Positions 60,061 to 64,000 of a stretch of 64,000 nt of DNA are shown one piece after another. The DNA is from Streptomyces antibioticus. Lineage in GTDB: Bacteria; Actinomycetota; Actinomycetes; Streptomycetales; Streptomycetaceae. The notes below the pieces were generated by a model. It saw only the letters and a program-made list of their open reading frames with translations, made no database searches and was not told the DNA's origin. The position numbers and the translations under genes are program-made. The first letter of the stretch is position 1; each line of letters starts with the position of its first letter. The stretch spans positions 484,474 through 548,473 of the forward strand of contig NZ_KQ948427.1 in NCBI RefSeq assembly GCF_001514065.1, read 5' to 3'.

Positions 60061-61236
60061 TCAGGCCTCGGGTGGGGCCGTGCGGTGCACGCTGCGCACG
60101 GCGGCCACGTCGGCCGGGACCGCCGGGCGCGGCACGTGCGCGCTGTGCGCCTCCAGGCGCCGTTTGACGCTCGCCGCGATGCCCTGGCCCAGCACGAAGC
60201 GGGTGGCCGTGACGGCGTGGGGCGCGGTGTCGAGGAGGCGGTGGGCCTCGCGGCTGCGCATGCCGGTGTGGGTGAGGACGAGGTGGGTGAGGCGGTGCCG
60301 TTCGGCCGACAGGGTGTCGGCGATGGTGCCGGCGGCGGCCAGGTCGATGTGGTTGTCCGCCGCGCCCAGTACGGCGGCCGCGCGCACCCGGCCGAGGTCC
60401 AGCAGGGTGACCCCGGTCGCCTTGGCGGCCGTCACCAGCCGGGCGGTGGCCCGCGGTCCGATGCCGTTGCTGGCGACGGCGAGCCGGGTGAGCCGCCCGT
60501 ACGGGGCCCGCTCCAGCGCGTGGGCCAGCCGGTCGGCGCCCGTGTCGCCCAACCGGGCGGCGGACACGTACAGTTCGTCGACCGCCCCGGCGGCGACCAC
60601 CGAGCCGAGCGCTTCCGCGCCCGCCTCACCCAGCGGATTGCCTCCGACGAAGAGCCGCTCGATGCGGCGCCCGTTGTCCGCGGCGGCGAGCAGCGCGTCG
60701 GCGAGGACCAGGGCGCCCCTCGCGTCGAGGCCGGTCTGGACGAGGTCGAGGGTGCGCAACGACCGCGCCGACTCGATGAGTTCGGCCGCGGCACGGCCCC
60801 CGCCGGAGCCGAGCGGGTTGCGTTTGAGCCACACCCCGGTGACGACCTGTGGCGAGGCGCGCAGCTGGTCGGCGATCCGGCAGGCACCGCCCGCGGTGAT
60901 CCCGTTGCACCCGAGGTAGAGCGTCTCGACCTCGGCACTCGCCCCGGCCACCGCCTCGGCCCCGGTGTCACCCAGCCCGTCGGTCCCGAGCAGCAGATGC
61001 CGTACCGGAGTCGGGCCGTGGCCCAGCGCCTGGGCGACCAAGGATGCCCCCTCGGCGCCCAGTTCCTGCTTGCACAGGTCCAGGCGCCCGTCCGGCAGGG
61101 CCGTACCGGCCGGGAAGTCCAGCCGTTCGCCGGCAGGTCGCCCGGCCCTCAACCAGTCCAGCAGCGGGGCGAGTTCGGCGGCCGGGCGCGGTACGACGGA
61201 CGGCACCCCGACGAAACCGCTCGTCTCCTCCGTCAC
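60061..61236 (-). CDS. leucine-rich-repeat (ribonuclease-inhibitor-like) protein
   Basis: A 391-residue protein of tandem repeats of about 28-30 residues, such as GLGDTGAEAVAGASAEVETL, GITAGGACRIADQL, PLGEAGAEALGSVV and RLGDTGADRLAHAL. The L-x-x-N-x-L-G-x-x-G-A pattern is that of RNI-type LRRs, which usually bind proteins. No signal peptide or catalytic domain is present, so an intracellular binding or scaffold role is likely. The GTG overlaps the SDR stop as GTGA (a second GTG is one codon upstream). It is translated with the SDR. Confidence 0.88.
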   Translation of the reverse strand: MTEETSGFVGVPSVVPRPAAELAPLLDWLRAGRPAGERLDFPAGTALPDGRLDLCKQELGAEGASLVAQALGHGPTPVRHLLLGTDGLGDTGAEAVAGASAEVETLYLGCNGITAGGACRIADQLRASPQVVTGVWLKRNPLGSGGGRAAAELIESARSLRTLDLVQTGLDARGALVLADALLAAADNGRRIERLFVGGNPLGEAGAEALGSVVAAGAVDELYVSAARLGDTGADRLAHALERAPYGRLTRLAVASNGIGPRATARLVTAAKATGVTLLDLGRVRAAAVLGAADNHIDLAAAGTIADTLSAERHRLTHLVLTHTGMRSREAHRLLDTAPHAVTATRFVLGQGIAASVKRRLEAHSAHVPRPAVPADVAAVRSVHRTAPPEA

Positions 61237-62561
61237 CACTCCGCCTCCTGGTAGTCCTTGAGGAACACCCCGGCCAGGGGCTCCCCCGCCTCCCCGCGCA
61301 CGATCGGGTCGTACACCCGGGCCGCCCCGTCCACGATGTCCAGCGGCGTCCGGAACCCGGCCTCGGCCATGCGGGCCTTCTTCGGTGCCGGGTTCTCATC
61401 GGTGATCCAGCCGGTGTCGACGGCACACATGTGCACGCCCTGGTCGGCGAGTTCGGCGGCGCTGGTACGGGTGAGCATGTTGAGGGCGGCCTTGGCCATG
61501 TTGGTGTGGGGATGCCCGGCCATCTTGTTGCGGACGGCGAAGCGTCCCTCGACTGCGGTCACGTTGACCACGTACCGGCGCGGCCGCGGCGAGGCCAGCA
61601 GCAGGGGCAGCAGCCGGTCGCACAGCAGGGCCGGGGCGAGGGCGTTGACGAGCTGGGTCTCCAGCACCTCGGCCGGATCGAGTGCGCCGAGCCGGGCCGA
61701 CCAGGAGTTCTCCGGGGACGGATCGGGCAGCAGTCCGGCCTCGTCGGCCTCGCGCAGGGCGACGGGCAGGGACGCGGCACCGCTCTCCAGCATCCGCATC
61801 GGCGTGAACCCGGGTGCCTGCCGGGCCCCTTCGGGCAGGGCCTCGTACTCCCCGGCGGCGAGCAGCGCGTACGACTCCGGCGGTCTGCGGACCGTCTGGG
61901 CGGCGTTGTTGACGAGGATGTCCAACGGCCGCCCCTCCTGCCGCAACTCCTCGCACAGGCCGAGCACTTGACGGGGGTCGCGGAGGTCGACGGCGAGCAC
62001 GGTCAGCCGGTCGAGCCACTTCCCGCTGCCGGGCTCGGCCCGGAAACGGCGCAGGGTGTCGTGCGGGAAGCGGGAGGTGACCAGCAGCTCGGCGCCGTCC
62101 CGCAGCATCATCAGGGCGAGTTGGAAGCCGATCTTCACCCGGCCGCCGGTGAGCAGGGCGCGGCGGCCGGTGAGGTCGGTGCTCAGGGCGCGGCGGGCGG
62201 TGTTGTCGGCGGCGCAGGAAGGGCAGAGCCGGTGGTAGAAGGAGTCGACCTCTCGATAGGGCGACTTGCAGACATAGCAGGTGCGGGGTTTGCGGAAGAC
62301 TCCCGCGGTGCCCGGCAGGGCCAGCGGGGCGTCCTCGCGCCGCTCCGGGGCGCCCGTCGCGGTCGCGGCCATCGCCGCCGCGTCGGCGGCCGTCACCTCG
62401 GCACCCCGCGTCTTGCGGCGGCGCAGGCGTCCGTCGCGGGCGAAGGAGGCGGCGACCTGCTCGGCGCGCAGCCGCACCGGGTCGTCGACGGGCAGGGCGC
62501 GCAGCTTGCCCACGACCTGGTGGAAGGCGGCCAGTTCCGCCTCGCTGATCGCCTCGCCCAT
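61233..62561 (-). CDS. zinc-ribbon plus SDR-fold protein lacking the catalytic Tyr
   Basis: A 442-residue protein. After about 90 residues of linker comes a four-Cys zinc ribbon (C95, C98 in TCYVCKS; C113, C116 in LCPSCA). Residues 130-440 are an SDR fold with TGGRVKIG, LVNNAAQT and NVTAVEG. Where SDRs have YxxxK this one has TNMAK (353-357), in the string GHPHTNMAKAALNML. The Lys remains but Tyr is Thr, so normal dehydrogenase chemistry is doubtful. From memory a eukaryotic SDR group shares the PHTNMAKAA string. It is the first protein gene behind the two tRNA genes. Confidence 0.85.
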   Translation of the reverse strand: MGEAISEAELAAFHQVVGKLRALPVDDPVRLRAEQVAASFARDGRLRRRKTRGAEVTAADAAAMAATATGAPERREDAPLALPGTAGVFRKPRTCYVCKSPYREVDSFYHRLCPSCAADNTARRALSTDLTGRRALLTGGRVKIGFQLALMMLRDGAELLVTSRFPHDTLRRFRAEPGSGKWLDRLTVLAVDLRDPRQVLGLCEELRQEGRPLDILVNNAAQTVRRPPESYALLAAGEYEALPEGARQAPGFTPMRMLESGAASLPVALREADEAGLLPDPSPENSWSARLGALDPAEVLETQLVNALAPALLCDRLLPLLLASPRPRRYVVNVTAVEGRFAVRNKMAGHPHTNMAKAALNMLTRTSAAELADQGVHMCAVDTGWITDENPAPKKARMAEAGFRTPLDIVDGAARVYDPIVRGEAGEPLAGVFLKDYQEAEW

Positions 62562-62592
62562 GTGCCGTCCCCGCCCCGTGTTCGCCGTACCG

Positions 62593-62664
62593 CGGTCCCG
62601 ACCGGATTCGAACCGGCGTATCCGCCCTGACAAGGCGGCGAGTCTGCCTCTGCTCTACGGGACC
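62593..62664 (-). tRNA. atypical tRNA-Asp gene, anticodon GTC
   Basis: Minus strand: acceptor GGTCCCG with CGGGACC (7 pairs), D-arm GAGC-AGAGGCAG-ACTC, anticodon arm CCGCC-TTGTCAG-GGCGG (GTC at 62629-62631), T-arm GCCGG-TTCGAAT-CCGGT. The discriminator is G, as AspRS requires. No CCA is encoded. The D-arm type is shared with the other two tRNAs here and differs from the standard Streptomyces tRNA-Asp as I remember it. It ends 31 bp before the SDR start and could be cotranscribed. Confidence 0.85.
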
Positions 62665-62675
62665 CCGCGAACGCA

Positions 62676-62747
62676 CCCGGACGGCCGGATTCGAACCGGC
62701 GTGATCGCCTGTGCAGGGCGGTGCGCCTGCCTCTGCGCTACGTCCGG
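62676..62747 (-). tRNA. atypical tRNA-Cys gene, anticodon GCA
   Basis: Minus strand: acceptor CCGGACG with CGTCCGG (7 pairs), D-arm GCGC-AGAGGCAG-GCGC, anticodon arm CCGCC-CTGCACA-GGCGA (one mismatch; GCA at 62712-62714), T-arm GCCGG-TTCGAAT-CCGGC. The discriminator is G, whereas bacterial CysRS relies on U73, so charging with Cys is uncertain. No CCA is encoded. It lies 11 bp upstream of the tRNA-Asp gene on the same strand. Confidence 0.82.
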
Positions 62748-62844
62748 ATGCGCTCCCGGATCTTAGCCGCACTCCGATCGGCCGGTCGCACGGATTTACG
62801 GGACGCCCTGGCGGTGCAACGGTGCCCGCAGGGGGTGACACACC

Positions 62845-64000
62845 ATGGCTCAGACCCATGAGTGGATGTTCTACGAGGTCATGTGGCGCGGCTGGGCGGG
62901 TCGGGACCGGGTCCCGTATCCCGTGCCCTGGTGGGCGCAGCAGGCCTTCCGGCGCTGGAGCGACGACTTCGACTCCGGCACGTACGACTCGAAGGAGGCG
63001 GCCTTCGCCTCCAACGCCCTGTACCGGTACTGGCACATGGTCGGCGTGAAGGACCATCGCCAGGAGTCACTGATCGGCCAGGCGGGCGAGATCGAGCCCG
63101 TCTACGACAAGTACAGCCTCTGCTTCTTCCTGCACGACCCGGCGACGGGCTCCCTGCGGCTGCCCCAACTCCCGGACGGGGGAAGGGTGGAGCAACGGAT
63201 GGAGGCACCGCATCTTCCGGTCGTCCTGACGACGTTCCGCACGCCGGACGACGTGGAGTTCGTGCAGCGCACCTTCGCGACGACGGTCGGCACGAACCAA
63301 CGGGACCTGGTGGTCACGCGGGTGACCGTCGGCAGCCCCACGGGGCAGCCACGCGAGGGCCTGTTGTGCGCGGCCGTACTGCCGGCCGGGCCGAGCGGCT
63401 TCCAGCGGCACGACCGCAACGGCCGCCAGATCACCGACCGGCGGCTGACGTATCTGCGTCATCTGCCGGACGAACAGCGGGTGGAGACCAACACGGGCTG
63501 GGGCCCGGTCTTCGACACCGCGCCCGAGCAGTACGGGTTCTACGGCAACCCGGACTTCTCCTTCGATCCGGACGGCTACCTCACCCGCAGCCCGTTCCAC
63601 GACCTGGTCACCGGCGGCAAGCTCAACGGCGCCCTGGAGGCGCAGGACCAGGTGGCGGGGATGTGCAGCGCGGTGTTCGCCTGGCCGTTCCGGGTGGCGG
63701 AGAGCGAGGTCTTCGAGATCGACGTACGGCTGCCCGTCGACCTGTTCAGCGGCGCGGCCGACCTCGCGGAGCTGCGGGGCACACCGGTCGCCGAACTGGA
63801 GGACGCCAACCGGGAGTTCTGGACGTCGAAGATCCTCGGGCAGGGCGTGCAGCCGGGCCTGCCCCGCCCGGTGGCCCACCTCACGGACCTGTTCCGGCAG
63901 GCCCGCACCCAGCTGCTCGTCCTCTCCGACCACGGCGAGATCCACCCGGGCCCCACGGTCTACGACTCCTTCTGGATCCGGGACTCCTCCGTCGAGTCGA
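62845..64000 (+). CDS. six-hairpin glycosidase / glycogen-debranching-like protein, N-terminal part
   Basis: The frame is open from the ATG to the window end (385 codons); the gene continues beyond. It begins MAQTHEWMFYEVMWRGWAGR. About 300 residues of beta-rich domain follow, then HPGPTVYDSFWIRDSSVES, in which WIRDS resembles the substrate/active-site segment of GH15/GH63-like (alpha/alpha)6 barrels. Substrate unknown. It diverges from the tRNA genes, about 100 bp away, and may or may not belong to that locus. Confidence 0.7.
   Translation, partial: MAQTHEWMFYEVMWRGWAGRDRVPYPVPWWAQQAFRRWSDDFDSGTYDSKEAAFASNALYRYWHMVGVKDHRQESLIGQAGEIEPVYDKYSLCFFLHDPATGSLRLPQLPDGGRVEQRMEAPHLPVVLTTFRTPDDVEFVQRTFATTVGTNQRDLVVTRVTVGSPTGQPREGLLCAAVLPAGPSGFQRHDRNGRQITDRRLTYLRHLPDEQRVETNTGWGPVFDTAPEQYGFYGNPDFSFDPDGYLTRSPFHDLVTGGKLNGALEAQDQVAGMCSAVFAWPFRVAESEVFEIDVRLPVDLFSGAADLAELRGTPVAELEDANREFWTSKILGQGVQPGLPRPVAHLTDLFRQARTQLLVLSDHGEIHPGPTVYDSFWIRDSSVES

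Overview
The window is chromosomal DNA of very high GC content. Its features are typical of Streptomyces: many GTG and TTG starts, genes joined by ATGA/GTGA overlaps, an SsgA-like sporulation protein, an LPFR-motif small protein and a SCO6745-type protein. From memory, the gene order (hopanoid genes, isopentenyl diphosphate isomerase, SCO6745-type gene, ssgD-like gene) matches roughly SCO6765 down to SCO6720 of S. coelicolor. No search was run, so that correspondence is recollection plus inference.

Layout. (1) 1-6750: end of a minus-strand hopanoid operon (hpnC, hpnD, a 46-residue protein, hpnE, a polyprenyl diphosphate synthase, shc, start of hpnG). (2) 7073-14130: a minus-strand operon of a two-domain CDP-alcohol phosphotransferase, sugar-phosphate nucleotidyltransferase, glycerol-1-phosphate-dehydrogenase-like enzyme, second CDP-alcohol phosphotransferase, GT2 glycosyltransferase and a TagGH-type ABC exporter. 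It looks like a pathway for an exported phosphodiester-containing glycoconjugate. A nucleotide-sugar epimerase gene diverges from it. (3) 15.5-24.6 kb: cation efflux, idi, small regulatory and membrane proteins, a GlxA/DJ-1 pair, a SCO6745-type gene and tex. (4) 24.6-38.4 kb: an ABC-F protein, FAD oxidase, BCCT transporter, two secreted peptidases, an arginase-fold protein, an orphan AtpF-like protein, a macro-domain protein, an amino-acid permease and a MerR regulator. (5) 38.5-45.8 kb: a four-enzyme acyl-CoA catabolic operon (CaiB family, acyl-CoA dehydrogenase, thiolase, FadB) opposite a frameshifted saccharopine-dehydrogenase-family gene. (6) 45.8-55.8 kb: endonuclease V with an extra C-terminal domain, a secreted propeller protein, ssgD, GPP34, a second ABC-F gene, DDAH and an acyl-ACP desaturase preceded by three phased palindromes.

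(7) 56.67-62.75 kb is the most unusual part. Two convergent pairs, HExxH/VWA protein plus double-AAA MoxR ATPase and zinc-ribbon SDR plus LRR protein, are bracketed by three atypical tRNA genes (CCA, GTC, GCA anticodons) that share nearly the same D-arm. I propose this as a candidate undescribed tRNA-linked, chaperone-ATPase-based system. A six-hairpin glycosidase-like gene starts just beyond it and runs off the window.

Small-scale signals include two short ORFs inserted between operon genes by start/stop overlaps, a gene without a usual start codon, several enzymes lacking catalytic residues, tandem duplications at gene ends, 23-bp tandem repeats upstream of a MerR gene, and two copies of a dispersed palindromic repeat.
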